A stretch of 64,000 nucleotides of DNA from Rhodococcus zopfii NBRC 100606 = JCM 9919 (GCF_001895025.1 NZ_BCXI01000028.1:1-64000), one strand, 5' to 3'; positions 45,420-53,625 are shown, counted from the stretch's first letter. A program made the numbers and translations. The notes: generated by a model not told the origin, from the sequence alone.

Positions 45420-47002
45420 CGGCTCAGCCGCCGGACGATGCGGCGCAGGGGTCCACCGTCGGTGTCGGCCAGCACGGCGTGGGCGGCGCTGCGTCCGCTC
45501 GCACCCGACACGCCCCCGCCGGGATGCGTCGACGCACCGGTCAGGTACAACCCGGCCGCGTCCGGCACCCGGTGTTGCGACAGTTCCGGCAGCGGCCGCC
45601 ACATGAACATCTGGTCCAGCGACATCTCCACGTGCATGACGTTGCCGCCGATCATGCCCAGTTCCTGCTCGATGTTCTCCGGCGTCTGGATGTGCCGGTG
45701 CCGGATGGTCGAGGCGAATCCGGGCGCACGCGACTCCATCTCCGCGACGATCCGGTCCGCCTCGGATTCGGCGAGGTCCGCCCAGCGGCGATCGCCGGAC
45801 AGCCGGTGTGGATGCCACTGGGACCACAGCGTCACCTGGTGCTCGCCGGCCGGTGCGATCGACGGATCCAATGCCGTGAAGCTCATCCCCAGGACCGCCG
45901 GGCGGGGCGGCAGTTCCCCGGCGAGCGCCGCGCCGTGTGCGAGCCGCAGGTGCGCCCTGTCGTCGACGAGCAGCTGCAGCCCTCGCGTTGTGTCCGCCGG
46001 GGACGTGGTGCCGGCGTACGCGGGAAGCGCGTCGGTGGCCAGGCGCAGCACCATCCCGATGCCCGGTCCCACGCGGATGCGGCGCCGCCAGTCGATCAGC
46101 CGGGTGCGGTCATAGCCGCCGTGTTCGAGCAGGTCGAGGGTGGTCAGGATGTGGCATCCGGCGATCACCGCGCGTGCGGTGACGGTGCGGCCGGATTCGG
46201 TTCGGACCGTCCACCCGCCGCTCCCGCGGCGCAGTTCGGTGACACCGTCGCCGAGCGTCACGGTGCCGCCGTCCGACGCCAACCGTGCGGTGAGAGCGCG
46301 GGTGAGGGCGCCGCTTCCGCCGACGGCCCGTCCCGGCGGCAGCGTGTGCATCAGGGCCGCGAACCCGACCATGGGCGCGGTTCCCGGCTCGGACATCGGT
46401 GGTCCGGACTGTGCGCCGAACCACGCCAGTGCGGCCTTCAGCGGCTCGTCGTCGAAGTACTCGTCGAGCAGCGCGTCGCCGGACGCCAGGAATCGGCGCG
46501 ACAGGTCGCTGCCGCCGCTGCCGGTGTCCAGGCCCCAGAAGGACGAGACGAGATGCCGGCCGGTGGGCGGCGCGGAGAACGACCGCATGACGGCGGCGCT
46601 GCGCGGACCCCACACGTCGACGAAGCGCCGATAGGCGTCTGCCTCGCGCGCGCCGCACGCGGCTTCGATCGATCGGCAGGTGCGCTCGAGGTCGCGGTGG
46701 AAGACGATTCCGGGACGGTCGCCTCCCGATGGGGCGGGTGCGAAGGCCCACGGGTCGCAGTCGAGATAGCGCAGGCCGAAACCGTCGAGTTCGAGCTCCT
46801 CGAGGATCCCGGTGTGGCGGATCATGATGTGCGCGGACGAGCCGCGGTCGACGGCGTGGCCCGGGAACCGTTCGACGGTGGAGACGGCGCCGCCGAGGAC
46901 GGTATCGCGTTCGAGCACCTCCACCGAGCGACCGGCGCGTGCCAGATAGCACGCGGAGACGAGGGCGTTGTGCCCGGAACCCACCACGACTGCGTCGATC
47001 AC
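45416..47002 (-). CDS. crtO: CrtO-type carotenoid ketolase (phytoene desaturase family)
   Basis: FAD-dependent amine-oxidase-fold protein of 528 aa. It has VVVGSGHNALVSACYLARAG and EVLERDTVLGGAV at the N-terminus and LYLTGASTHPGGGVSGASGR (core THPGGGVSGASG) at the C-terminus. The GSGHNAL and HPGGG versions of these motifs set CrtO ketolases and their relatives apart from CrtI. In Rhodococcus CrtO introduces the 4-keto group on beta- or gamma-carotene. It is the first gene of the crtO-cruF-lppM-GT2 run. No cyclase (CrtL/CrtY) is encoded in this window. Confidence 0.87.
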   Translation of the reverse strand: MIDAVVVGSGHNALVSACYLARAGRSVEVLERDTVLGGAVSTVERFPGHAVDRGSSAHIMIRHTGILEELELDGFGLRYLDCDPWAFAPAPSGGDRPGIVFHRDLERTCRSIEAACGAREADAYRRFVDVWGPRSAAVMRSFSAPPTGRHLVSSFWGLDTGSGGSDLSRRFLASGDALLDEYFDDEPLKAALAWFGAQSGPPMSEPGTAPMVGFAALMHTLPPGRAVGGSGALTRALTARLASDGGTVTLGDGVTELRRGSGGWTVRTESGRTVTARAVIAGCHILTTLDLLEHGGYDRTRLIDWRRRIRVGPGIGMVLRLATDALPAYAGTTSPADTTRGLQLLVDDRAHLRLAHGAALAGELPPRPAVLGMSFTALDPSIAPAGEHQVTLWSQWHPHRLSGDRRWADLAESEADRIVAEMESRAPGFASTIRHRHIQTPENIEQELGMIGGNVMHVEMSLDQMFMWRPLPELSQHRVPDAAGLYLTGASTHPGGGVSGASGRSAAHAVLADTDGGPLRRIVRRLSR

Positions 47003-47011
47003 GTGCCCAGG

Positions 47012-47626
47012 CTATCGCCGCGGTTCGGATGCGACCGTCAGGGGGAGTTCGCGCCCGAGTACCGCGAACGGACGCGCGTCGCCGGTGAAGACGAACCGGC
47101 GTACCACATCGCGGAATCCGAGGCGGCGGTACAGCCGCCACGCGCGGTTGTCCTCGTCGGGTACTTCGGGGGTGGACAGCAGGACCGTTCGTTCCGGCCG
47201 GCCGTCGAGCAACCGCAGCAGGAGGGCTTCGCCGATGCGGTGTCCCTGAGCGTCGGGATGGACGTGCAGTTCGGTCAGTTCGAAGTAGTCGCCGAGGGCG
47301 TCGTCGATTCGCTCGGCGGAATACCCGGCGTGTCTCATCCCGGACCGGACCTGCTGGTTCCACCACTGCTGTGGCGCACCGCGGTAGCCGTAGGCGATGG
47401 CGACGAGGGTCGACGGGTCCTGCGGAAGGGCAGCGGCGACGGCGCGCCACCCGGCGCGGCCGGCGTGTTCGGACCACATCGGGGCGCGGTGGTACTCGGT
47501 TCCGCGGGGATATTTCATGGCCGCGACGTAGATGGGGAGCATTTCGGGTAGCCGCGCGCGGAATTCCGCCGGGGACAGTTCGAGAAGTATCGGCGCCGCG
47601 TCGTGCGGTGTCGCGTCCGTACTCAT
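47012..47626 (-). CDS. GNAT family N-acetyltransferase
   Basis: A 204-aa acetyl-CoA-dependent acyltransferase at the Rv2170 position. The GNAT core is visible: YFELTELHVHPDAQGHRIGEALL (core VHPDAQGHRIGEALL, with the Q/R-x-x-G-x-A pyrophosphate loop) and AWRLYRRLGFRDV. Residues 20-110 carry the less common N-terminal half with WWNQQVRSGM. Rv2170 homologues have been reported to acetylate metabolic enzymes; the substrate here is unknown. ATG 47626 starts the conserved part, with no good ribosome binding site. It is divergent from the HEPN gene across a region with a LexA box. Confidence 0.87.
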   Translation of the reverse strand: MSTDATPHDAAPILLELSPAEFRARLPEMLPIYVAAMKYPRGTEYHRAPMWSEHAGRAGWRAVAAALPQDPSTLVAIAYGYRGAPQQWWNQQVRSGMRHAGYSAERIDDALGDYFELTELHVHPDAQGHRIGEALLLRLLDGRPERTVLLSTPEVPDEDNRAWRLYRRLGFRDVVRRFVFTGDARPFAVLGRELPLTVASEPRR

Positions 47627-47649
47627 GCGGGGAGGAATCCGCCTTCCCT

Positions 47650-47680
47650 TGACGATGTGTCGGTGGGTGCAGCTATATTG
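47650..47680 (+). promoter_or_regulatory. Putative promoter of the HEPN gene
   Basis: TTGACG (47650-47655) and TATATT (47675-47680) with a 19-bp spacer form the most consensus-like promoter I saw in this GC-rich window. The expected start of transcription, about 47687, is next to the LexA box. Confidence 0.65.
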
Positions 47681-47687
47681 AATACGT

Positions 47688-47703
47688 CGAACGCATGTTC
47701 GAT
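47688..47703. promoter_or_regulatory. LexA (SOS) box
   Basis: TCGAACGCATGTTCGA matches the actinobacterial LexA operator TCGAAC-N4-GTTCGA at every fixed position. It overlaps the predicted transcription start of the HEPN-domain gene, an ideal place for repression, and lies about 60 bp from the divergent GNAT start. Confidence 0.85.
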
Positions 47704-47718
47704 AACGGTGATCCGGTG

Positions 47719-47741
47719 ATGTTCGAGGGAAGCGAACATCC
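47719..47741. promoter_or_regulatory. Inverted repeat in the HEPN gene leader
   Basis: Perfect 8-bp arms GATGTTCG and CGAACATC separated by 7 nt. The half-sites are LexA-like but in the reverse order (GTTCG first). It may be an RNA hairpin in the leader or a second protein site. Confidence 0.55.
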
Positions 47742-47774
47742 CCGGATCGCCGGCCCGAAGTCACGGGGAGGTGG

Positions 47775-48236
47775 ATGATGGCCGTGCCACAGATTGCCGA
47801 CGGGGGAGCAGTGCCCGGACGTCGGCGCTGCGTTGCACGTCCGGTGTCTTCGCGGGCGGCGACGATGCTCCGCCGGGCCGACGAGCTGCTGTCCGAGGCC
47901 GCCGGAACACCCGACGCCGCGGAACGGTTTCAGCTCGCCTATCTCGCGGCGCTGCGGGGAGCGGGTGCGGTGCTCGCGGTCGCCGAGGTGCGGGCCGGTC
48001 AGTCGGTCCGGCGGACCCGGACCCGCAACGCGTGGGTGCTCATGACGAAGGCGGATCCCGGATTCGCGCGCTGGGCGGACTTCTTCGCGGACCGCTCCGC
48101 GACCCGCGCGGCGATCGAGGCGGGGATCACGCGGTCGCTGCCTGCCGAGGAGGTCGACACGTTCTACGGCGAGGTCGGTTCGTTCCTCCATGAGGTTGAG
48201 GATTGTCTGTCCGATCGAGTCGCCGTTTCGGAATGA
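47775..48236 (+). CDS. SAV_6107 family HEPN-domain protein
   Basis: A 153-aa all-helical protein I assign to the actinobacterial SAV_6107-type HEPN family. Evidence is the helix pairs SSRAATMLRRADELLSEAAG (about 25) and AYLAALRGAGAVLAVAEVRA (about 56), and the C-terminal WADFFADRSATRAAIEAG. HEPN folds can be RNases (R-x4-6-H) or nucleotidyltransferase partners. No clear R-x4-6-H is seen here, so catalysis is doubtful. The LexA box makes it a likely SOS gene. The start may be ATG 47775 or the adjacent ATG 47778. No partner toxin or transferase is next to it; DUF3040 follows. Confidence 0.83.
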   Translation: MMAVPQIADGGAVPGRRRCVARPVSSRAATMLRRADELLSEAAGTPDAAERFQLAYLAALRGAGAVLAVAEVRAGQSVRRTRTRNAWVLMTKADPGFARWADFFADRSATRAAIEAGITRSLPAEEVDTFYGEVGSFLHEVEDCLSDRVAVSE

Positions 48237-48421
48237 ACCCGGGACCTTCGATGCCGGGCTGCGGGGACGTTCGGCGGGCCCTCCGGGACTCCCTGTCGGA
48301 GTTGGTGGTCCAGCGCATGATGTACTCGTATTATTGACATCAGGCGGCCGTCAAAGTCGGCCCCCCGCCGTTTCCTACCGGAGGATTCGGTGGCCACCGT
48401 TTTAGTGCCGGGGGAGGTACC

Positions 48422-48841
48422 GTGCCACTCTCCGAGCACGAGCAGCGCATGCTCGATCAAATCGAGAGCGCGCTCTATGCTGAGGATCCCAAGTTTGCCT
48501 CGACCGTCCGAGGCAGTCGGTTGGGCATGGCGGGCAGCCGGCGACGGCTGCAAGCCGGTGCGCTGTTCGTAGTGGGCCTGGCGTTGTTGATCGCGGGTGT
48601 CGCCTTACCGGTGAAGCCGGGTGGGTTCCCGATCATCAGCTTGCTCGGCTTTCTCGTGATGTTCGGCGCGGGCGTTCTGCTCCTCGTCGGGGGTCGGCGC
48701 GGAAAGTCGCTCGGTGACGCTCCCCGAGGGGGCGGATCGAGTTCTGGGCAGGGAACGCGGACCAGAGGGAACCGCAAATCCACCGGTGGGTTCACCCATC
48801 GGATGGAGGAACGCTTCCGGCGGCGTTTCGAACAGGAATAG
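48422..48841 (+). CDS. DUF3040 membrane protein
   Basis: A 139-aa protein of the actinobacterial DUF3040 family (Rv2169c position). It begins MPLSEHEQRMLDQIESALYAEDPKFAS, the family signature (core LSEHEQRMLDQIE), then has two membrane helices (about 43-63 and 69-90) and a Gly/Ser/Arg-rich cytosolic tail ending in a basic amphipathic helix (MEERFRRRFEQE). Function is unknown. Its constant place just before mraZ suggests a link to growth or division. GTG 48422. A hairpin 35 bp downstream ends the unit. Confidence 0.9.
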   Translation: MPLSEHEQRMLDQIESALYAEDPKFASTVRGSRLGMAGSRRRLQAGALFVVGLALLIAGVALPVKPGGFPIISLLGFLVMFGAGVLLLVGGRRGKSLGDAPRGGGSSSGQGTRTRGNRKSTGGFTHRMEERFRRRFEQE

Positions 48842-48875
48842 ACGCGTGTTCGACCACGCGTGACAGGAAGATCGC

Positions 48876-48913
48876 GAACGGCGCGACCCCTTTGTGCTGG
48901 GGTCGCGCCGTTC
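48876..48913 (+). terminator. Hairpin terminator after the DUF3040 gene
   Basis: A perfect 15-bp stem (48876-48890 with 48899-48913) with an 8-nt loop. A smaller inverted repeat, ACGCGTG (48842-48848) with CACGCGT (48855-48861), begins at the last base of the stop codon. The remaining gap to mraZ (48914-49274) is described under the MraZ sites. Confidence 0.8.
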
Positions 48914-49114
48914 GTCGTCCGCCGTTCGACTTGCCCCCACATTCACCCCCGCCGGGCTTCCCCCACATCCCCCATCCCTGTCGGTGACGCCGGCGACGCG
49001 GGCCGGTGCGGGCGCGCCGACCTGGGTTTTCCCGCGCCCACCGGACTCCGCTCGGGACGTCGTCGCGCGACCGGGTCCTCGACCGCGCACCGCACCCGAA
49101 TGTGCCCCACTCCA

Positions 49115-49129
49115 CCCCACCGCTTTGAA
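49115..49129 (-). promoter_or_regulatory. Inverted MraZ-like half-site pair
   Basis: On the minus strand two TGGGG units with 10-bp periodicity (CCCCA at 49115-49119 and 49125-49129 on the plus strand). Further CCCCA units occur at 48935, 48961 and 48970 with less regular spacing. This could be an auxiliary site for the MraZ ring or simple C-rich sequence. Confidence 0.4.
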
Positions 49130-49181
49130 CAGCGATTTCGGGTGAAACGCCCGGCGATTCGGGGCCGTAATTGGTTGAACG

Positions 49182-49206
49182 TGGGGCAAAGTGGGGTACT
49201 GTGGGT
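49182..49206 (+). promoter_or_regulatory. MraZ box and dcw promoter
   Basis: Three TGGGN units, TGGGG (49182-49186), TGGGG (49192-49196) and TGGGT (49202-49206), separated by exactly 5 nt. This is the arrangement bound by MraZ in E. coli. They lie between TTGAAC (49175-49180) and TACTGT (49197-49202), a plausible -35/-10 pair with a 16-bp spacer, so MraZ binding would block its own cluster's promoter. Confidence 0.8.
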
Positions 49207-49274
49207 CGCGGCGGGGCGGCGCGGGTTGCCCCGTCGGACACGAATGGTCCGGCCGACGAGGGCGGGAGTGACGA

Positions 49275-49706
49275 GTGTTTCTCGGAACCCACACGCCGAA
49301 GTTGGATGACAAGGGTCGGCTCACGCTGCCGGCGAAGTATCGAGACGAACTGGCGGGAGGGCTGATGATCACCAAAGGGCAGGACCACAGCCTGACCGTC
49401 TTTCCGCGCGACGAGTTCGCGGCACTCGCAGAGCGGGCCGCTGCCGCGTCGCGGAGCAATCCGCAGGCTCGCGCGTTCCTGCGCAGCCTCGCGTCCGGCA
49501 CCGACGAGCAGCGGCCCGACGCGCAGGGGCGGATCACGCTCTCCGCGGCGCACCGCAAATACGCCGGGCTCACCAAGGACTGCGTCGTGATCGGTGCGAT
49601 CAAGCACCTCGAGATCTGGGACGCGACGGCGTGGGAGACCTACCTCGCCGACCACGAGGAAGAGTTTTCGGAGGCGAGGGACGAGGCGCTGCAAGACATC
49701 CTGTAA
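49275..49706 (+). CDS. mraZ: Transcriptional regulator MraZ
   Basis: DNA-binding ring-forming repressor at the head of the division and cell-wall cluster (143 aa). Two AbrB-like SpoVT repeats are visible: [25 protein letters not shown] at the N-terminus and the second with [20 protein letters not shown] (core [13 protein letters not shown]). GTG 49275 fits the family start (MFLGTH). The MraZ box 70-90 bp upstream indicates autoregulation. It heads a long codirectional run, separated from rsmH by a 242-bp gap with direct repeats. Confidence 0.95.
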   Translation: MFLGTHTPKLDDKGRLTLPAKYRDELAGGLMITKGQDHSLTVFPRDEFAALAERAAAASRSNPQARAFLRSLASGTDEQRPDAQGRITLSAAHRKYAGLTKDCVVIGAIKHLEIWDATAWETYLADHEEEFSEARDEALQDIL

Positions 49707-49757
49707 CTGCTGCTTCGGCCGCGCGGCGAGTGCCGCGAGGCCTCTGCCCGAGGTCGA

Positions 49758-49823
49758 CCCTGACGCACTTCCCCAGCGCCAGGTTCGGCGAAGGAGCCCT
49801 GACGCACTTCCCCAGCGCCAGGT
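49758..49823. repeat. Two 27-bp direct repeats between mraZ and rsmH
   Basis: Two identical 27-bp copies (49758-49784 and 49797-49823) separated by 12 bp. Each copy is itself an imperfect hairpin: CTGACGC and GCGCCAG flanking ACTTCCCCA. They lie in the mraZ-rsmH spacer, inside the presumed operon transcript. Confidence 0.88.
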
Positions 49824-49948
49824 CCCCGCATCGGACAGAGACCTCGATGCATTCGCCGCCCGCGTATCAGCACCCCGACGACCGTTCACCGATCGAACCC
49901 CCACGACTCGATTCGTTCGCGAACCGACCGAGCAGAACCGGAGGAATC

Positions 49949-50974
49949 ATGGTGGACGGCGAGGGCGACGCGGAACCCGGTTCCGCCGGTGACGTCCCCG
50001 CAGAAGGTTTTGCACACGTTCCGGTGCTGCTCGAACGTGCCGACGAACTCCTCGGGCCCGCAATCGAAGCGGCAGGCCCCGGCGGTGCGGGCGCCGTCTT
50101 CGTGGACGCGACACTCGGTCTCGGCGGACATTCCGAACACTTCCTGCGGACCTACCCGGGGCTGCGCTTGATCGGACTCGACCGCGACCCGGATGCCCTC
50201 GCGATCGCAAGGACGCGACTCGCGCCGTTCGCGGACCGGACCGACTTCGTCCACACCCGCTACGACGGCATCGCCGACGCGCTCGAAGAATGCGGACTCG
50301 ACCGGATCGGCTCGGTGCACGCGATCCTCTTCGACCTCGGGGTCTCCTCGATGCAACTCGACGAGGCCGACCGCGGATTCGCGTATTCGAAGGACGCACC
50401 GCTCGATATGCGTATGGACCCGACCGTCGGGATCACCGCCGCCGACGTGCTCAACACGTACGGGCACGGCGATCTCGCCCGGATCCTCAGCACGTACGGG
50501 GAAGAGCGGTTCGCGGGGAAGATCGCTTCCGAGATCGTGCGGACTCGCGAAAAGACGCCGTTCGAGACGAGCGGCCAGCTCGTCGAACTGCTCTATCGCA
50601 CGATCCCCGCCGCGTCGCGCCGCACCGGCGGACATCCCGCCAAGCGCACGTTCCAGGCGCTGCGCGTGGAGGTCAACGCCGAACTCGACTCGCTCCGTGC
50701 CGCCGTGCCGGACGCTCTCGACGCACTCGCCGTCGGCGGGCGCGTGGTGTTCATGTCGTACCAGTCCCTCGAAGACCGGGTCGTCAAACAGGAGCTCACT
50801 CCGCGCTCGAAGTCCCGTAGTCCCGAAGGGCTGCCGGTGGAACTCCCCGGGATGGGGCCCGAACTGAAGATCCTTACGCGGGGCGCGGAGCGAGCCTCGG
50901 AACGCGAAATGGAGAGCAACCCACGCTCGGCGCCCGTACGCCTGCGTGCCGCAGAACGAATCGCCAGGAGGTAA
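49949..50974 (+). CDS. rsmH: 16S rRNA (cytosine1402-N4)-methyltransferase
   Basis: SAM-dependent methyltransferase (MraW/RsmH) that modifies C1402 in the ribosomal decoding centre (341 aa). [17 protein letters not shown] is the SAM loop, with [11 protein letters not shown] after it. [22 protein letters not shown] (core [11 protein letters not shown]) and [15 protein letters not shown] (core [12 protein letters not shown]) are family signatures. ATG 49949 has GGAGG four bases upstream; the frame stays open upstream across the repeats, but that part is not conserved in character. ftsL follows 3 bp later. Confidence 0.95.
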   Translation: MVDGEGDAEPGSAGDVPAEGFAHVPVLLERADELLGPAIEAAGPGGAGAVFVDATLGLGGHSEHFLRTYPGLRLIGLDRDPDALAIARTRLAPFADRTDFVHTRYDGIADALEECGLDRIGSVHAILFDLGVSSMQLDEADRGFAYSKDAPLDMRMDPTVGITAADVLNTYGHGDLARILSTYGEERFAGKIASEIVRTREKTPFETSGQLVELLYRTIPAASRRTGGHPAKRTFQALRVEVNAELDSLRAAVPDALDALAVGGRVVFMSYQSLEDRVVKQELTPRSKSRSPEGLPVELPGMGPELKILTRGAERASEREMESNPRSAPVRLRAAERIARR

Positions 50975-50977
50975 CCG

Positions 50978-51721
50978 ATGACCGTTCAGGTGGCATCCCC
51001 GCTCCGCCGGTCGGCGCGATCCACGGCGGCGCAGCGCGCGTACCAGCGGCGGAACCAGCGCGCAGCACACCTGGGTGTGAAAGGCGAGCCCCGGGGTTCG
51101 GCGACCGCGGCCCAGCAGCCGACGGTCGCGACCCGGATCCCGTTCGTCGCGACCATCCTCGCGCTGCTCGGCGTCGGCATGGCGGTCACGCTGTTGCTGA
51201 CGACCCGGGCAGCGGAGGACTCTTACCAGCTCAGCGCCGCTCGAGCGCACAACGAGACCCTCAGGCAGGAACGCGCGGTCCTCCAGCGCGATGTCGAAGC
51301 CGGGAACTCGGCGCCGGTCCTCGCGGTGAAGGCTGCCGAACTCGGCATGATCCCGACCGGGGAAGTTGCGCGCCTGGTTGTCGGTGAGGACGGCGCGGTC
51401 CAGGTCGTGGGCACGCCGACGGCGGCGCAGGGTGCGCCCGCCGCGCCGTTGAACCCGCCGAACGCGGCCGATCGCACCGGGCCTGCTCCGCTGGCCGGCA
51501 GCGCGGGGACCGAGAACCCGCGCCCGGTACCCGTGGGTGGCGGCCGGGCGGAGACCCCGGCACCCGTGCCCGCGCCGGTACCGGTAGTCGCATCCGCTCC
51601 TGCGCCCGCATCGGATCCAGCCGCCACGCCGGAGGCCGCCAATGCGGCCGTCGCGCCCCCTCAGACGGAACAATTGATGCCCGTGAGCCCGACGACGCAG
51701 TCCGAGGACGGGCGCCGGTGA
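50978..51721 (+). CDS. ftsL: FtsL-like septum protein with proline-rich tail (Rv2164c-type)
   Basis: Bitopic division protein, 247 aa. It has a basic cytosolic N-terminus (about 1-53), one membrane helix (about 54-76, IPFVATILALLGVGMAVTLL) and a short periplasmic coiled coil (about 85-125, NETLRQERAVLQRDVE) ending at the FtsL/DivIC-type KAAELGMIPTGEVARLVV (core AAELGMIP). A long Pro/Ala-rich tail (about 140-247) is extra compared with E. coli FtsL but usual here. It should form the FtsQLB complex with FtsQ. The ftsI start overlaps its stop (GTGA). Identification rests on position and topology. Confidence 0.85.
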   Translation: MTVQVASPLRRSARSTAAQRAYQRRNQRAAHLGVKGEPRGSATAAQQPTVATRIPFVATILALLGVGMAVTLLLTTRAAEDSYQLSAARAHNETLRQERAVLQRDVEAGNSAPVLAVKAAELGMIPTGEVARLVVGEDGAVQVVGTPTAAQGAPAAPLNPPNAADRTGPAPLAGSAGTENPRPVPVGGGRAETPAPVPAPVPVVASAPAPASDPAATPEAANAAVAPPQTEQLMPVSPTTQSEDGRR

Positions 51722-53625
51722 GCCGAGGCGCCCAACCTCGCAGGCCGACGCGCAGCCGCAAACCCGCACCCCGCCGCCCGGTTCCGGCCGGGCGTGCGGG
51801 CTCTCGTCGAGCTTCGGCCGCGACCTACACCACCGAATTCGGATTTCGGAACAGGGTTGGGCGCGCCGCCATGTTCGGTGCGCTCGGTCTCGCCGCCGTG
51901 ATGCTGCTGTGGGTTCAAGTCGTGCAGGCCCCGAGTCTCACCGCGGAATCCGCGAATCAGCGCACCACCCGGCTGGTCGAACCGGCCACCCGCGGGACCA
52001 TCGCCGATCGCAACGGCGCTCCGCTGGCATACACGATGGAAGCCAAAGCCCTCACCTTCCAGCCGCAACGGGTGCGCGCCGAACTGGACGAAGCCCATGC
52101 GAAGAACCCGTCGAAACCGGAGACCGGTGAGTATCTGAAGGGCATCGCGAAGGCGATGCACGAGGCGCTGGGCGACGCGGCACCGGAGAAGGACGTCCTG
52201 GCGAAGCTCGAGAGCAACGAGACCTTCGTCTATCTCGCCCGGGGCGTCGATCCCGGGGTGGCCGCGGCGATCGTCGACGAATACGACAAGGTCGGTCTCG
52301 AACGTCAGGACATTCGGCTGTATCCGGGTGGGTCGCTCGGCGCGAACATCGTCGGGGCGACCGGCTGGGACGGCCATGGACTCCTCGGCCTCGAATCGTC
52401 GATGGATTCGGTCCTGGCAGGCACCGACGGTTCGTCGACCTACGACCGCGGATCCGACGGTGCCGTGATTCCCGGCAGCTGGCGCGACCGCCAGCCCGCC
52501 GTCGACGGCTCGGCCGTCGAACTGACCATCGACTCCGACATCCAGTACTTCGTCCAGCAGCAGGTGCAGCGGGCCAAGGAACTGTCGGAAGCGAAGAACG
52601 CGTCCGCGGTGGTCCTGGACGCGCAGACCGGCGAAGTGCTCGCGATGGCCAACGACGGCACGTTCAATCCCGCCGTCGGCATCGACAAGCAGGGCGACGC
52701 GCAGCTCGGCAATCTCGCGGTGAGCTCACCGTTCGAGCCTGGATCGGTGAACAAGATCATCACCGCGGCGGCCGCCATCGAGGGCGGCCTCACCACCCCC
52801 GACGAGGTTCTGCAGGTGCCGGGCTCGATCACGATGGCCGGCGTCAACGTCAAGGATGCCTGGGACCACGGGGTGGTGCCCTACACGGCCACCGGTGTCT
52901 TCGGAAAGTCCTCGAACGTGGGCACGCTGATGCTGGCCCAGCGGGTCGGCGAGGACCGTTACGCGCAGATGCTCGACCTGTTCGGGCTCGGTCACCGCAC
53001 CGACGTCGGGTTACCGGGAGAGTCCGACGGCCTGGTGCCCAGCCGTGCGCAGTGGTCCGGCGGTACCTTCGCGAACCTGCCGATCGGCCAGGGCCTGTCG
53101 ATGACGCTGCTGCAGATGGCCGGGATCTACCAGACCATCGCCAACGACGGCGAACGCATCGCCCCGCGCATCGTCCGCGCGACGATCGCTCCCGACGGCA
53201 CCCGCACCGAAACGCCACGTCCGGATCCGGTCCGGGTCGTCGGGGCACAGACCGCCGCGACCGTCCGGGACATGTTCCGCTCCGTTGTGCAGGACGACAC
53301 CGGAAACCAGCGCGGCACCGGCACACCCGCCGCGATCGAGGGATACCAGATCAGCGGCAAGACCGGCACAGCCCAGCAGATCGACCAGAACTGCAAGTGC
53401 TATTCGAACTCCGAGTACTGGATCACCTTCGCCGGAATCGCCCCGGCCGACGACCCGCGGTTCGTGATCGGAATCATGCTCGACGCACCGAAGCGCAGTG
53501 CCGACGGCAGCGGCGGCCAGTCCGCGGCGCCGCTGTTCCGCAACATCGCGGCATGGATGTTGCAGCGTGAGAACGTGCCGTTGTCGGCCGATCCCGGCAG
53601 CAAGCTGATCCTCCAGGTCGACTGA
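51718..53625 (+). CDS. ftsI: Septal peptidoglycan transpeptidase (class B PBP)
   Basis: Penicillin-binding protein PBP3/PbpB that crosslinks septal peptidoglycan with FtsW (635 aa). A basic cytosolic N-terminus and one helix (about 50-70) are followed by the PBP dimerisation domain (about 85-230) and the transpeptidase domain. Active-site motifs are S343-x-x-K (PGSVNK), SSN in GKSSNVG (about 400) and KTGTAQ (about 548). GTG 51718 overlaps the ftsL stop. A C-x-C pair (NCKCYSN) lies just after the KTG motif. Confidence 0.96.
   Translation: MSRGAQPRRPTRSRKPAPRRPVPAGRAGSRRASAATYTTEFGFRNRVGRAAMFGALGLAAVMLLWVQVVQAPSLTAESANQRTTRLVEPATRGTIADRNGAPLAYTMEAKALTFQPQRVRAELDEAHAKNPSKPETGEYLKGIAKAMHEALGDAAPEKDVLAKLESNETFVYLARGVDPGVAAAIVDEYDKVGLERQDIRLYPGGSLGANIVGATGWDGHGLLGLESSMDSVLAGTDGSSTYDRGSDGAVIPGSWRDRQPAVDGSAVELTIDSDIQYFVQQQVQRAKELSEAKNASAVVLDAQTGEVLAMANDGTFNPAVGIDKQGDAQLGNLAVSSPFEPGSVNKIITAAAAIEGGLTTPDEVLQVPGSITMAGVNVKDAWDHGVVPYTATGVFGKSSNVGTLMLAQRVGEDRYAQMLDLFGLGHRTDVGLPGESDGLVPSRAQWSGGTFANLPIGQGLSMTLLQMAGIYQTIANDGERIAPRIVRATIAPDGTRTETPRPDPVRVVGAQTAATVRDMFRSVVQDDTGNQRGTGTPAAIEGYQISGKTGTAQQIDQNCKCYSNSEYWITFAGIAPADDPRFVIGIMLDAPKRSADGSGGQSAAPLFRNIAAWMLQRENVPLSADPGSKLILQVD

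Noticed and set aside
47688-47741. Attachment site or integrated element border
   Set aside because: The inverted repeats could suggest one, but no integrase, tRNA or change in base composition is present, and gene order on both sides matches the core genome.
49631-49948. Longer N-terminus for RsmH
   Set aside because: The frame is open to 49631 but spans the 27-bp repeats and encodes low-complexity residues. ATG 49949 has GGAGG upstream and precedes the conserved domain.
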